Source: an uncultured bacterium (GTDB lineage Bacteria > Planctomycetota > UBA1135 > GCA-002686595). From it: a stretch of 39,389 bases of DNA. Each line of letters opens with the position of its first letter. Positions within the stretch are counted from its first letter, which is position 1. Below the pieces are notes generated by a model, which had not been told where the DNA came from, searched no databases, and worked only from the letters and a program-made list of their open reading frames with translations. The translations under genes were made by a program, and so were the position numbers. Shown in pieces: positions 9,997 through 18,609 of this stretch. Where the stretch lies: the NCBI GenBank assembly GCA_938075305.1, contig CALJGV010000005.1:1-39389 (forward strand), written 5' to 3'.

Positions 9997-10509
9997 TCAC
10001 CCCTCAGGTCGCTCCACGAAGGCATGGGCCTCACCTGGCCCCACCAGCCATCGCAGGGTTCCAGTCCTGGGCCCGAGGTCACGCCATGAGGAGATCTCGA
10101 GGTCCACGCGCGCCACCGCGGCGGGCCCGAAGGCTGGCTGAGCGCCCGAGGTCAACCTCCCAACCCAGTCGGAGAGCCCCGGCTGGTGCGCCACCACGAC
10201 GAGGCGCTCGGTCTCCGGGTGCGCTCGCCGCGCGGCCGCCGTCAGGATCTCCGGCGGCGCGAGATATAGCAGGGGGTCCAGCTCCACCGGCGCGTTCCAC
10301 TCCCCATCGGAGCGCGCCACCTCCGCCGTCCTCCGCGCCCGGACCGAGTCCGAGCAGAGTACCTGGTGGGGCTGCTGGGCCAGGCGGGCGAGCATCGCGC
10401 CGAGCGCTCGCGCGCAGAGCTCACCACGGGGTGTGAGCGGGCGACCGTGATCCCCCGAGCCGGACGAGTAGGCCGCCTCGGCGTGCCGCACGATGTAGAG
10501 CGCCTTCAC
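9997..10509 (-). CDS. sixA: SixA-like phosphohistidine phosphatase (histidine phosphatase superfamily)
   Basis: This 170-residue cytoplasmic phosphatase of the RHG family has the phospho-acceptor motif VRHAEA near the N-terminus (R8-H9) and the second catalytic His in VVVAHQPGLSDW. Both its size and the short L-S-D-W loop match SixA, which removes phosphate from histidine phosphotransfer domains. The GTG start at 10509 overlaps the upstream stop as GTGA and has a G-rich Shine-Dalgarno (GGAAGGGGG). This start removes a long non-homologous extension present in the same open frame. The target cannot be read from context, as no histidine kinase or PTS gene is adjacent. Confidence 0.88.
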   Translation of the reverse strand: MKALYIVRHAEAAYSSGSGDHGRPLTPRGELCARALGAMLARLAQQPHQVLCSDSVRARRTAEVARSDGEWNAPVELDPLLYLAPPEILTAAARRAHPETERLVVVAHQPGLSDWVGRLTSGAQPAFGPAAVARVDLEISSWRDLGPRTGTLRWLVGPGEAHAFVERPEG

Positions 10510-12314
10510 CGGTCGCCCCCTTCCTCGCTGCCCTGCCTCCCGGCCCCGCGGGAGGCCTCCTCCACGGCCTGCTTGAGGACCCTCACCATCGCCGCCGCCG
10601 CCCCCTCGCTTCGGGTCAGCTGCTCGAGGTCCGCGCGGGCCACATCGAGGTCTCCAGCCTCTACCGCTGCCAGGGCCCGGTTGGCTCGGGTGTCCGTGTC
10701 CAAGGGATCCAGGTCCAACGCACGGGTCCACTCCTCGAGGGCATCGGCGTACTGCCCCATCCGGTGGAGCACGTAGGCCCGCCCGCGTCGGGCGAGAGCG
10801 TTCTCGGGCGCCACGCCAATGGCTGCGTCGAACCGGGCCAACGCACCCTGGAGGTCTCCACGCTCGAGCGCCGCGCGCCCCAGGCGAATCTTCACCTCCG
10901 CGCTATCCAGCGAGGCGGTCTTGATGCGCCCGAGTTCGAGCTCCCGCGAGGCCGTGGACGCGCCGCGACGCGCGAGTCTGGAGCGGAGTCGCCCGAGGTC
11001 CGCCTCCCCCGGGGGATCCGCCCAGCGCCCCGGGTACGGCGTGGACCAGGCCGGCCGCTGACCGAGGGGGCGAGCGAAGACGTCCAGGTCCGCTACCAGA
11101 TCACCCTCCCGCCAGGGCCCGGTGCGGACGACCGCCAGCCGCCCGTCGGGCTCGAGGACGAGGAACCAGGGCAGGGACGGCGGGTCGGTCCGATCCAGGC
11201 GCCAGCTCACGATCTCAGGCAGGATCACGACCGTCTCGCCGATCGGCGCGAGGACATCGCCAGCCCAGCCCGCGGCGGCGAGCCGGGTGGAGCTGAAGTC
11301 GAGGGGGTCGGGGGCCGGGGTCGAGGCCCCGGAGACCTCTACCCCGGGAGTTTTTGCCCCGAGGTCGATGGAGACCAACATGGCGTTCGCCCCCGCAGCC
11401 TCGGCGGTCAGGGCTCGCAGGTCCCCGAGGCCCTCGGCCGCCGCGGGGTCACTGGAATCCCAGACGGCGATGACCGTGTGGCGCCCCGTGCCCTTCGGCC
11501 CCTTCGGCGTGAGTCCGAAGATCCGGCCCGACCGCCCGCTCCTGCCGCGCACGTCGAGCCCTGGGATCGAGGTGGGCGAGGGGAGGACGAGCCGCCGGCG
11601 ATCATCCGCGTCCCGCTCGGGCGCGGCGAGAGCCCCCGGGGCGAGCGCCAGGCGATCGGGAGCGGCCGCTTCGCTCGCGGTTCCGACCCCCTGTACGAGG
11701 ACGTAGCGACGCCCCGTGCGGACCTCGCCGAAGTCCTCGAGCGCCTCCACTCCCGGCCAGCGCACCTTGAGCTGAACGCGCCGCGCGCGCAAAGGGCGGC
11801 TCCCCGCCTCTCGCCGCCCGAAGCCGAATCGCAGCCACGCCGAGGATTGGGCCAGGTAACCCGACCCGGCGCTGCGGGTCCGGCGCTGGACCTGGGGCTG
11901 GCCCCCCTCGTCCAAGGTGGTGGCGAACACCACCGCCCCCACCGCGTCGCGGTTCACCGTGGTCCCGCGCAGGCGCACCCCGAGGTGCTCTGCGCCGTCC
12001 GCCATGCGGTTGGCGAGGATCCGCAGCCGGGGCGCCGTGCGGTTCGAGACGACGAGGTCATCGTCCCCATCGAAGTCCACGTCCATCCGCGCCGCGCTGC
12101 GGCCATCGTCGGCGAAGTCCAGCCCGAGGACCGGCCCGGCGTCCACGAAGTCCAGGGGGGCGCCCCCCGAGCTGAGGAACGCCGCGTTGCGCTCCCCCCC
12201 GCTCCACGGTTCCCCGCGGCGGAGGCTCTCGTTGAGCGCCGCCCACCCTTCGAAGTAGCGGTCCTGCAGGTCCCCGCTGCCGGGGCCCTCGTCCAGGGGT
12301 GAGCGCGACACCAC
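10506..12314 (-). CDS. 3' part of a TGA-split FG-GAP/UnbV protein: ASPIC/UnbV, redoxin-like and TPR domains
   Basis: These 602 codons continue, in the same frame, the gene that stops at 12333. The first 100 residues still belong to the FG-GAP region and include a Ca-binding-type loop DVDFDGDDD. An ASPIC/UnbV domain follows at roughly 110-215 (LGVRLRG, GSGYLAQSS, VRWPGVEALEDFG). A middle part of about 140 residues resembles a thioredoxin-like fold (TVIAVWDSSDP, WFLVLEPDGRLAVVRTG). C-terminal TPR-type repeats lie at roughly 470-580. The GTG at 12314 is only the first possible restart. The seven codons before it (SSFWRHV) also match the family, so the natural protein reads through this region. 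No Shine-Dalgarno precedes the GTG. The gene overlaps the following phosphatase gene by four bases. Confidence 0.8.
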   Translation of the reverse strand: MVSRSPLDEGPGSGDLQDRYFEGWAALNESLRRGEPWSGGERNAAFLSSGGAPLDFVDAGPVLGLDFADDGRSAARMDVDFDGDDDLVVSNRTAPRLRILANRMADGAEHLGVRLRGTTVNRDAVGAVVFATTLDEGGQPQVQRRTRSAGSGYLAQSSAWLRFGFGRREAGSRPLRARRVQLKVRWPGVEALEDFGEVRTGRRYVLVQGVGTASEAAAPDRLALAPGALAAPERDADDRRRLVLPSPTSIPGLDVRGRSGRSGRIFGLTPKGPKGTGRHTVIAVWDSSDPAAAEGLGDLRALTAEAAGANAMLVSIDLGAKTPGVEVSGASTPAPDPLDFSSTRLAAAGWAGDVLAPIGETVVILPEIVSWRLDRTDPPSLPWFLVLEPDGRLAVVRTGPWREGDLVADLDVFARPLGQRPAWSTPYPGRWADPPGEADLGRLRSRLARRGASTASRELELGRIKTASLDSAEVKIRLGRAALERGDLQGALARFDAAIGVAPENALARRGRAYVLHRMGQYADALEEWTRALDLDPLDTDTRANRALAAVEAGDLDVARADLEQLTRSEGAAAAMVRVLKQAVEEASRGAGRQGSEEGGDR

Positions 12315-12335
12315 GTGCCGCCAGAACGAGCTTCA
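12305..12335 (-). other. in-frame TGA followed by a hairpin inside the FG-GAP/UnbV gene
   Basis: TGA (12335-12333) interrupts a frame open on both sides. The codons around it read ...APDL-stop-SSFWRHVVSRSP, which is continuous family-like sequence. Eleven bases after the TGA a 7-bp stem (12315-12321 with 12305-12311, one G-U pair) closes a three-base GUG loop. The loop starts 19 bases after the TGA. That loosely meets the spacing described for bacterial SECIS elements, but such stems arise easily in GC-rich DNA. Confidence 0.55.
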
Positions 12336-14066
12336 GAGGTCCGGCGCACCGGGGCGCGCCGCAGAGACGAACCCGTTGGGTACGAACAGGTCGAGCCACC
12401 CGTTCCCGTCCAGATCCACGGGGATGCCGCCCCAGGCCCAGTGACCTGCGGTGGCCAGCCCGGACTCCACGAACCCGCCGTCGGGGGTCCGTAGGAAGAG
12501 GCTGTTCCCCTTGGCATGCCGGCGGAAGAGGGACAGCGTGGGTTCGTCCGCGCTGCCCTGGAACCCTGGCTGCGAGGTGATGCGCCGCCCCGCAGAGGAC
12601 TCCATGTTGCTGACGTACAGGTCCACCTGCCCGTCCCGGTCCAGGTCGGCGAAGGCCGCCCCCATCCCGGCGGCCACATCCTCCACCCCGAGCTCGGCGG
12701 CGAGGTTGCGGAAGTAGCCGGTCCCGTTGTTGATGTAGAGGGCGTTCCGGCCGAAGTCGTTCGCGACGTAGAGGTCGGGATCGCCGTCGTCGTCGATGTC
12801 CTCGAAGGTCGCCGCGAAGCTGAAGCGCGAGCCCGCGCGATCGAGCCCGGTCTCCTCGGTCGCGTCACCGAGGATCAGCTTGTCGGGCTCCTCCGTGACG
12901 TTTGCGATCAGGAGGTTGGCCTGGCCGTTCTCCGCGTCGTGGTAGGGCAGCGGAAAGGTGGAACCGTCGTAGGGGTTCGCGTAGGCGCAGGCGTAGACGT
13001 CCAGTCGCCCGTCCATGTTGATGTCCGCAGCGGTCAGGCTCGTGATCCCGCTGCGCTCGAAGCGCTCCGCCTCCACGTAGCCCTGCTCGGTGCGAGCGAG
13101 CACCACGACGCCCGAGGCGAGCCCGAGGACCACGTCGAGGTCCGCGTCGCCGTCCAGGTCCACGAAGAGCGCACTGGTGGTCGCGTCCACGAGATCGAGC
13201 CCTCCACCTCGAGCCGCCTCCATGAACTGTCCGCCGGGGAGGCGAAGCCACAGCTGGTTCGGGATCCCGCCCGGCTGGCAGAGGTAGAGGTCCTCCAGCC
13301 CGTCCCCGTTGACGTCGGCTACCGCGACGCCGTGGTGCCCGAGCAGGCCGACGCCCACATCCACGTCCAGGCGATCGCGCAGCCCCATGATCGAGTCCCC
13401 CAGCCACTCGGTGGCCGGCGCCCCGCCGAGCACCGTCGCGGTCACGTCCTCGAAGGGTGAGCTCCCCTGGAGGGACACCTCCTCGATCACCGAGCCGGCC
13501 CAACCCAGGAGCACCAGGGTCCCGTCCGTGGCCTCGGACACCTGGAGCGTCCAGATGGACTTCGCGGAGCGGGCCTCCTCACCGGGCACCTCGCGCAGGT
13601 GCCGGACCCGGAGGCGCACGTCCCACGCTCCGTCCCCCGCCGGCTCCACGCCCTTGGCGTTGATCTCGGCGGGTCGCGTGGGCGAGCCCCCGAGGGCCTC
13701 TGACACGGCGCGGAACGAGCCCCGGAGATCCTCGATGGCGTCCTCGCGGCCCGTGCTCGGATCCAGGGCCATGGGCACCTCTGCGCTGCGCTCCACCAAC
13801 ACCGGGCGCGGCGAGGCCGCCGCCGACCAGCTCGATGTGTCCGAGGCGGCGGGCTCCATGACCGCCCGCGCGTCCCCGTCGACCCAAGCCTCACCGAGCT
13901 CCCCGGCGAGGGGGTCCCCCGACGCGAGGAACGCCCGGTCGAGCTCAACCACCGCCCGGCTCACCGAGCCGGCGATGGCCTCGGAGCCCTGGAGCTCGTC
14001 CGCCGCGCCGGGAGCCGGCGCCTGGAGGGCGAGGACCGCGAGGGAGAGCGCGAGCGAGGACAGCAT
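12333..14066 (-). CDS. 5' part of a TGA-split secreted FG-GAP/VCBS repeat (CRTAC-like) protein
   Basis: These 577 codons start with a signal peptide (MLSSLALSLAVLALQAPAPGAA). An unassigned domain covers about 30-240, and FG-GAP/VCBS repeats run from about 245 to the end. Six Asp-rich loops of the integrin-like Ca-binding type are visible: DVNGDGLED, DLDGDADLD, DINMDGRLD, DIDDDGDPD, DLDRDGQVD and DLDGNGWLD. The frame stops at TGA 12333, just after LFVPNGFVSAARPGAPDL, the point where family members run on into a 'FW' linker and the ASPIC/UnbV domain. It is therefore the front half of one protein with the next frame. Start ATG 14066 has no Shine-Dalgarno and follows the GH57 gene by 69 bases. 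The product is probably exported; its function is unknown. Confidence 0.82.
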   Translation of the reverse strand: MLSSLALSLAVLALQAPAPGAADELQGSEAIAGSVSRAVVELDRAFLASGDPLAGELGEAWVDGDARAVMEPAASDTSSWSAAASPRPVLVERSAEVPMALDPSTGREDAIEDLRGSFRAVSEALGGSPTRPAEINAKGVEPAGDGAWDVRLRVRHLREVPGEEARSAKSIWTLQVSEATDGTLVLLGWAGSVIEEVSLQGSSPFEDVTATVLGGAPATEWLGDSIMGLRDRLDVDVGVGLLGHHGVAVADVNGDGLEDLYLCQPGGIPNQLWLRLPGGQFMEAARGGGLDLVDATTSALFVDLDGDADLDVVLGLASGVVVLARTEQGYVEAERFERSGITSLTAADINMDGRLDVYACAYANPYDGSTFPLPYHDAENGQANLLIANVTEEPDKLILGDATEETGLDRAGSRFSFAATFEDIDDDGDPDLYVANDFGRNALYINNGTGYFRNLAAELGVEDVAAGMGAAFADLDRDGQVDLYVSNMESSAGRRITSQPGFQGSADEPTLSLFRRHAKGNSLFLRTPDGGFVESGLATAGHWAWGGIPVDLDGNGWLDLFVPNGFVSAARPGAPDL

Positions 14067-14135
14067 GGCGGGATTTTAGGACGCCACACCTCCGGTGGAC
14101 CCGTACGACTCGAGGATCCCTTCGCCCGCGGCCGC

Positions 14136-15320
14136 TCAGTCCGCCCCGAGCCGCCGCCGCAGGTCCTCGAGCGCGTTCATCACGTTCAGGTAAGCGTCGT
14201 GCGGGCTGTCGTAAGGGCTGAAATACTCGTGCACGTCCCCGTCGGTCTCGCACTTGGTCGACATGTAGTAGACGTGGTCCGAGGTGGTGAAGTCCCGCCA
14301 GGCGCTCAGGAGGTCCGGGTCCCCCGAAGCCCGGGCCGCCGGCCCCAGCTTGTAAATGGCCTCGTGCGCGGCGCGCTGCATGTGATTGCCCAGCCACGCG
14401 GAGACGTCCCGCTCCTCGTCCGCCCAGGAGATGGGGCGCGGGTAGTCGAGGTCCTCGACGATCGGGTCCCGCCGCACGATCTCGGTGGGCGTCGCGAAGT
14501 CCAGCTTGTCCGAGGCCACGGCGAGGTCGACCATGGTGTCCATGAAGTCGAAGATCCCCGTGGCCCGCGCCTGGTGCTCCCCGAAGGTCTCGTAGTCCAT
14601 GAAGAGCCCCACGAAGGGGCGCTCGTCCGGGAGCGACTCGAGCCAGCCGTTGAAGGTGGGCGCAAGGAGCGGGTACCCCTCCCACCCCTGGTTGCTGAAG
14701 CGGAACCCGATGTCGTCCGAGAGCTGGAAGTCGCGCAGGATCAGCGGGAAGCTGTCCGCCCCGCCCATCCCGTACAGGGCCTGGGCCGTCCGCCCGTGGA
14801 GGAGCTGGTCCGCACCCTCGGCCAGGAGCACCTCGAAGCCGAGGTCCTTGACCTGCCGGGCCACGGTCGCGTCGGTGATGAGCTCGGTGTTGCGGAAGGC
14901 CGTGGGCTCCACGCCGAGGTGCTCCTTCAGGAGCGCCCGCTGCTCGGCCACCTGCGCCCTGAACTCCTCGGGGTCCGCGAGGGCGGCGAGGCTGTGCCGC
15001 GAGGTCTCGCACATGAACTCCACTGACCCGCTGTCCGCGAGGTCGCGGAAGCTCTCGAGCGCCTCCGGGGCCCAGTCCGCGAGTTGGCGGATGGCCGTCC
15101 CCGAGACGGAGAAGCTGCAGCGGAAGGCGCCGCTCGAGCGCTCCACCGCCCGAAGGAGCTGGCGGTTCATGGGGAGGTAGCACTTCTCCGCCACCCGCTT
15201 GGCCACGTCCTCGTTGAGCCAGTCATCCCAATAGTCCGTCCGTGAGCCGATGGCGTCGTAGGGGAACGGCTTCACCCGGTAGGGCTGGTGGACCTGGAAG
15301 TAGTAGACGATCGATGTCAT
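14136..15320 (-). CDS. glycoside hydrolase family 57 alpha-amylase-like enzyme
   Basis: This 394-residue cytoplasmic GH57 enzyme should act on alpha-1,4-glucans such as glycogen or maltodextrin. The conserved regions are visible in order: HQPYR (11-15), GSVEFMCE (99-106), AFRNTELI with the catalytic nucleophile E146, and LFMDYETFGEH with the acid/base D242. A further block surrounds AWLGNHMQ. The start at 15320 overlaps the stop of the GT4 gene (ATGA) and has a strong GGAGGAGG Shine-Dalgarno 8 bases upstream. GH57 amylases paired with GT4 glycosyltransferases occur in bacterial alpha-glucan loci, and here glgC and a debranching-like gene are also close. The exact specificity (amylase, branching or 4-alpha-glucanotransferase) cannot be told from the motifs. 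Confidence 0.92.
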   Translation of the reverse strand: MTSIVYYFQVHQPYRVKPFPYDAIGSRTDYWDDWLNEDVAKRVAEKCYLPMNRQLLRAVERSSGAFRCSFSVSGTAIRQLADWAPEALESFRDLADSGSVEFMCETSRHSLAALADPEEFRAQVAEQRALLKEHLGVEPTAFRNTELITDATVARQVKDLGFEVLLAEGADQLLHGRTAQALYGMGGADSFPLILRDFQLSDDIGFRFSNQGWEGYPLLAPTFNGWLESLPDERPFVGLFMDYETFGEHQARATGIFDFMDTMVDLAVASDKLDFATPTEIVRRDPIVEDLDYPRPISWADEERDVSAWLGNHMQRAAHEAIYKLGPAARASGDPDLLSAWRDFTTSDHVYYMSTKCETDGDVHEYFSPYDSPHDAYLNVMNALEDLRRRLGAD

Positions 15321-16630
15321 CCGAAGATCCTCCTCCCGGAGGTGGACCGCGCCTGATCCAGGGCGGCCTCAAGGGATCGGGCGCTCTCCGCCCAGGTCAG
15401 GCGTTCGAGTTCGGAGCGGCACTTCGCCACCACCCGGAGCCGCTGCTCCTCGTCGGTGAGGAGGGCGACGATCTGGGCGGCGAGGCCCGCCGCGTCCCAG
15501 GGGGGGCTCACCGGCGCCGAGGGGAGAACCTCCCTCACGCCGCAGGCGTCCGTGAGCACAGGGGCCGCGCCCCCACGCAGGGCCTCGAGCGGCGTCAGGC
15601 CGAAGGGCTCGGACACCGAGGACAGCACGAAGACGCTGGCCTCCCGGTAGGCGCGGTCTCGCAGCGCAGAGCTCACCCCGCCCGCGAAGAACACCCGCCG
15701 ACCGATCCGGAGGGCCGCGGCCATCTCGATCATGCGCGTGCGGTCCTCCCCCTCGCCCATGACCACGAAGCGGGCGTTGGGGCAGGACTCAAGCACGCGC
15801 GCGGCCGCCCGGATGAGAAAGCCCACCCCTTTCTGGCGAGTGAGGCGGCCGACGAAGAGCACCGTGGGCCCTGCCGGGTCACGGGGGCGATCGACAGGGG
15901 ACATGGCCCCCGCGGGGGCCGCGTTGTGCACCACGCTCACACGGCCGGGGTCGAGCCGATACTCACGGACCAGGAGGTCCCGCGTGTAGCCGCTGACGGC
16001 ACACACCCGGTCCGCGGTCCTGAGGCCCGCGCGCTCCACGGCGCTGATGGACCCCACCGGGCCAGGAGCCGAGCGCCCCCCCCGGTCGATGACCGTGGAG
16101 TGAACATGAAGACAGACCGGCCGCCGGCGCGCGAAGCGGAGGCGCAGTGCCGCGGGGAAGGTCATCCAGTCGTGGGCGTGGATGACGTCAAAGTCGTGCT
16201 CGGCGAGCGCCCCCACCGCCTCGCGGGAGTAGCGCTGGATGGCCGACGAGAGGTCCGCCCCGTAGAGCTGGCTCGCGCTCCTCGCGTGGTTGCTGGCCGA
16301 CGACGCCGTGGCCGGGCCCCCGTCGGGCTCGGGGGCTGCCGGAGCCGCGCTCGCCTGGGCCCGCTCGTGGGCCGCCCCAGGAGTGGGATCCACCGCATAG
16401 GGATCCAGGAACGCCCCCGGATGGAAGGGTGAGAAACCGACGTCGCTCCCCAGGGGTACGCGCACGATCCCGGGATAGGCCTCGGGGTGACGAGGGGTGC
16501 CGTCGGCGGGGGTGCACAGCACCACCTCGTGTCCCCGGTCTGCGAGGGCGGTGGTGAGCCCGTGGCATGCCGCCCCGAGTCCGCCCGCCACGGCCGGGGG
16601 ATACTCCCAGCCAAGAACCAGCACCTTCAT
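15317..16630 (-). CDS. GT4-family glycosyltransferase, probably alpha-glucan synthesis
   Basis: This 437-residue GT-B fold enzyme begins with a glycogen-synthase-like N-terminus (LVLGWEYPPAVAGGLG, 5-19). It has HAHDWMTFP (151-159), VLFVGRLTRQKG (258-268) and the EX7E motif E341-PFGLTPL-E349 that contacts the nucleotide-sugar donor. Residues 84-120 form an Ala/Pro-rich insertion that is probably a flexible loop. Enzymes of this type next to GH57 genes transfer glucose from a nucleotide sugar to alpha-glucans or maltose. The start overlaps the upstream stop by one base (TGATG) without a clear Shine-Dalgarno, suggesting coupled translation. The donor (ADP-, UDP- or GDP-glucose) is not determined by sequence. 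A GlgA-type synthase is encoded separately at 32100. Confidence 0.9.
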   Translation of the reverse strand: MKVLVLGWEYPPAVAGGLGAACHGLTTALADRGHEVVLCTPADGTPRHPEAYPGIVRVPLGSDVGFSPFHPGAFLDPYAVDPTPGAAHERAQASAAPAAPEPDGGPATASSASNHARSASQLYGADLSSAIQRYSREAVGALAEHDFDVIHAHDWMTFPAALRLRFARRRPVCLHVHSTVIDRGGRSAPGPVGSISAVERAGLRTADRVCAVSGYTRDLLVREYRLDPGRVSVVHNAAPAGAMSPVDRPRDPAGPTVLFVGRLTRQKGVGFLIRAAARVLESCPNARFVVMGEGEDRTRMIEMAAALRIGRRVFFAGGVSSALRDRAYREASVFVLSSVSEPFGLTPLEALRGGAAPVLTDACGVREVLPSAPVSPPWDAAGLAAQIVALLTDEEQRLRVVAKCRSELERLTWAESARSLEAALDQARSTSGRRIFG

Positions 16631-18426
16631 CAGCCGTCGTCTTCGCCGAGGATCTCGGAGAGGAGGCGGAACGCGCGCGCGGACTCGCCACGCGCCGGGG
16701 AGAAGCTGAGATCGCCCGTCGGCACGACGCCGCCGTCCTCACCCTCGAGCCAAGCCTCGGGCGCACCGTCGATGGCCGAGAGGAGCGTCTCCTGGAACTC
16801 GAGGCGGCCATGGTCTCGGCCAAAGGCCCGGATGGCGGCCTCGGCGTGGAAGCCAAGGAGCCACGGCCAAACGGAGCTGTCCGGGCTGCCGCCCTGACCG
16901 GAGCCGCGGTCTGCCCGGTCGATGGACCGCACCCCCAGCGGGGTCAGGAGCCGCTGATCGGTGGCATTGAGCACCGCTCGACGCTGAATCTGGTCCAGCG
17001 GAGCCCCCTCCAGGGACGCTGCCACGAGCATTCCTGCCCGCATCGCGAGGGCGGTACCGCCGGCGGGGTCCACCCGGTCCACCTCCAGGTCCGCCAGCCG
17101 CCGCGGGGTGGGGAGCCAGAAGGCTCGCTGGAACCAGCGCCGGGAGTTCAGCGCACGCCCCGCGGCAAGCTCGGCCCGCGGCCCGTCCGAGACCATACGG
17201 CTGAGCTGCTCGTCGAAGATCAGGAGCTGGTGGAGCAGCGCGCCCGCCTCCACCGCGACCGCGTCTCGCCCCTCAACCTCCGCGGCCCGGAGCACCTCGT
17301 CCCAGCGGGCGGCGCCCCGGAAGCGCGCTGCCCCCGGTTCGTCCTCGACCGCGGGTTCCTTGCCCTCCGCCCCGTCATCGCCAGCCTGAAGCGCGGCGTC
17401 GACGATCGATCGGACGGCTGGGACGAAGCAGTCCTCCACCAGGCCGCGGTAGGTCAAGGGGCCCCAGGTGCCGCGCAGGTTCCGCAGCAGCAGCTGGCAG
17501 GTCCTGCCGAACCAGAGGGCCGAGTCGTCCGTGGCCCGCCCGCCTGGCCCTCCGATGGCGGCGCGCGCCGCCGCTGCGTGAGCCTCGATCCACGCCGAGA
17601 TCTGGTCGGGTGTCCAGGCCTCCTCGAGGGCTAGGCCGGGGGCTGAAAGGAGATCGAGCAGACGCTCGCGGTCCGTGGCTGTACCCGCGGCCTGCGGCGC
17701 GCCCCCCGCCTGGGCTTGAGCCGCTGCAGCGAGCTCAGCCTCTACCTCCACGCTCATGCGCAGGCTCCGCGCCCCGTCGGGCAGCCGGACGACGAAGGTC
17801 CCAGGTGAGAATCGATCCTCGACCCCGGCCGGACCGTCGCGGTCGAGCACGGCCAGCGAGGACTCCCAGACCGCCGGCCCCTCGAGGGCGACGTCCCCGT
17901 TGAAGCGAACGGTGATCGCCGGGAGGCTGGGATAGGGGCGCAGCCGGGCCACGCCCCCAGCGTTGGTGGACTCGATTTGGACGCGCGGGTCCAGGCCCTC
18001 GTTCTCGAAGGTCGGCTGCCCGACGGGCCGGCAAGGGAAGGTGCACGCCAGGCGGGCCACCGTGGCGTCGAGGGCCCAGACCACCTCGACCCGGGGCGTG
18101 AGCGCGCCGAGGCGGATGCGTGGCGCCCCGAGCGCGGCCTCAGCCTCCTCGCCATCGAAGGCCGCAGCGGCGACATCCCCCAGCCACACGATCGGCTCCG
18201 AGGAGAGGTCCGCGGTGGCCGCCACGAGGAGCCCGTCGTCGAGCCGCTCCGCGATCAGAAGCCCAGCGGCGGCGCGGCGCCCTGAGGACCAGAGGGTGGC
18301 TGCGCCCCCGTGGGGATCCGCTTCGGCCCGTGCGGCGGCCGCGACAGAACACCACCTACGGCGGTCTTGGGGCGCCGAATCGAGGTCTCGGGGCTGTTGA
18401 AGGCGACGCAGGAGAGGAGCAGACAT
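16630..18426 (-). CDS. divergent glycogen-debranching-enzyme-like protein (amylo-alpha-1,6-glucosidase family)
   Basis: In this 598-residue protein the C-terminal half keeps the (alpha/alpha)6-barrel signatures of bacterial amylo-1,6-glucosidases. These are DDSALWFGRT, a VEAGALLHQLL segment in place of the usual VE(I/V)NALWYNAL, QRRAVLNATDQRLLTPLGVRS, and SSVWPWLLGFHAEA. The N-terminal half lacks the usual NGLGGYASG and YHGLL motifs, and the TWMDA motif expected before VExxAL is not present. It may therefore be catalytically altered or act on a different glucan. It is the first gene of the minus-strand run and lies back-to-back with glgC, which supports a role in glycogen. The start ATG 18426 has no Shine-Dalgarno. 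Confidence 0.75.
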   Translation of the reverse strand: MSAPLLRRLQQPRDLDSAPQDRRRWCSVAAAARAEADPHGGAATLWSSGRRAAAGLLIAERLDDGLLVAATADLSSEPIVWLGDVAAAAFDGEEAEAALGAPRIRLGALTPRVEVVWALDATVARLACTFPCRPVGQPTFENEGLDPRVQIESTNAGGVARLRPYPSLPAITVRFNGDVALEGPAVWESSLAVLDRDGPAGVEDRFSPGTFVVRLPDGARSLRMSVEVEAELAAAAQAQAGGAPQAAGTATDRERLLDLLSAPGLALEEAWTPDQISAWIEAHAAAARAAIGGPGGRATDDSALWFGRTCQLLLRNLRGTWGPLTYRGLVEDCFVPAVRSIVDAALQAGDDGAEGKEPAVEDEPGAARFRGAARWDEVLRAAEVEGRDAVAVEAGALLHQLLIFDEQLSRMVSDGPRAELAAGRALNSRRWFQRAFWLPTPRRLADLEVDRVDPAGGTALAMRAGMLVAASLEGAPLDQIQRRAVLNATDQRLLTPLGVRSIDRADRGSGQGGSPDSSVWPWLLGFHAEAAIRAFGRDHGRLEFQETLLSAIDGAPEAWLEGEDGGVVPTGDLSFSPARGESARAFRLLSEILGEDDG

Positions 18427-18609
18427 TCGGGTTGAAGCCGGGGGCCCGGATCGCGCGGCTCTGACTCGGCGGCTTCGTCCCGGACGTTAGCTCCGAACTC
18501 CATCCAGATCAAAGACCGAGTCCTGGAGGTTCTCGCGCGGTCGCCTGTTATCCGGGCCGCCAGTCTGTTCTGATCCTGTTCAACCCCAATCTCCGGCCTG
18601 CCTACTCCC
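18427..18609. promoter_or_regulatory. divergent promoter region between the debranching-like gene and glgC
   Basis: These 183 bases separate two diverging glycogen-metabolism genes and must hold promoters for both. The part near glgC is relatively AT-rich (around CTGTTCTGATCCTGTTCAACC), but I cannot name convincing -35/-10 boxes. No operator palindrome is evident. Confidence 0.4.

Noticed and set aside
10764..12302. 512-codon open frame antisense to the split FG-GAP/UnbV gene
   Set aside because: It is a shadow frame with Arg/Pro/Gly-rich low-complexity product. The minus strand carries real domains here.
12333..12335. TGA taken as a reassigned sense codon across the genome
   Set aside because: Many genes in the window end with TGA at sensible places (for example glgC, glgA and katG), so TGA is a working stop here.
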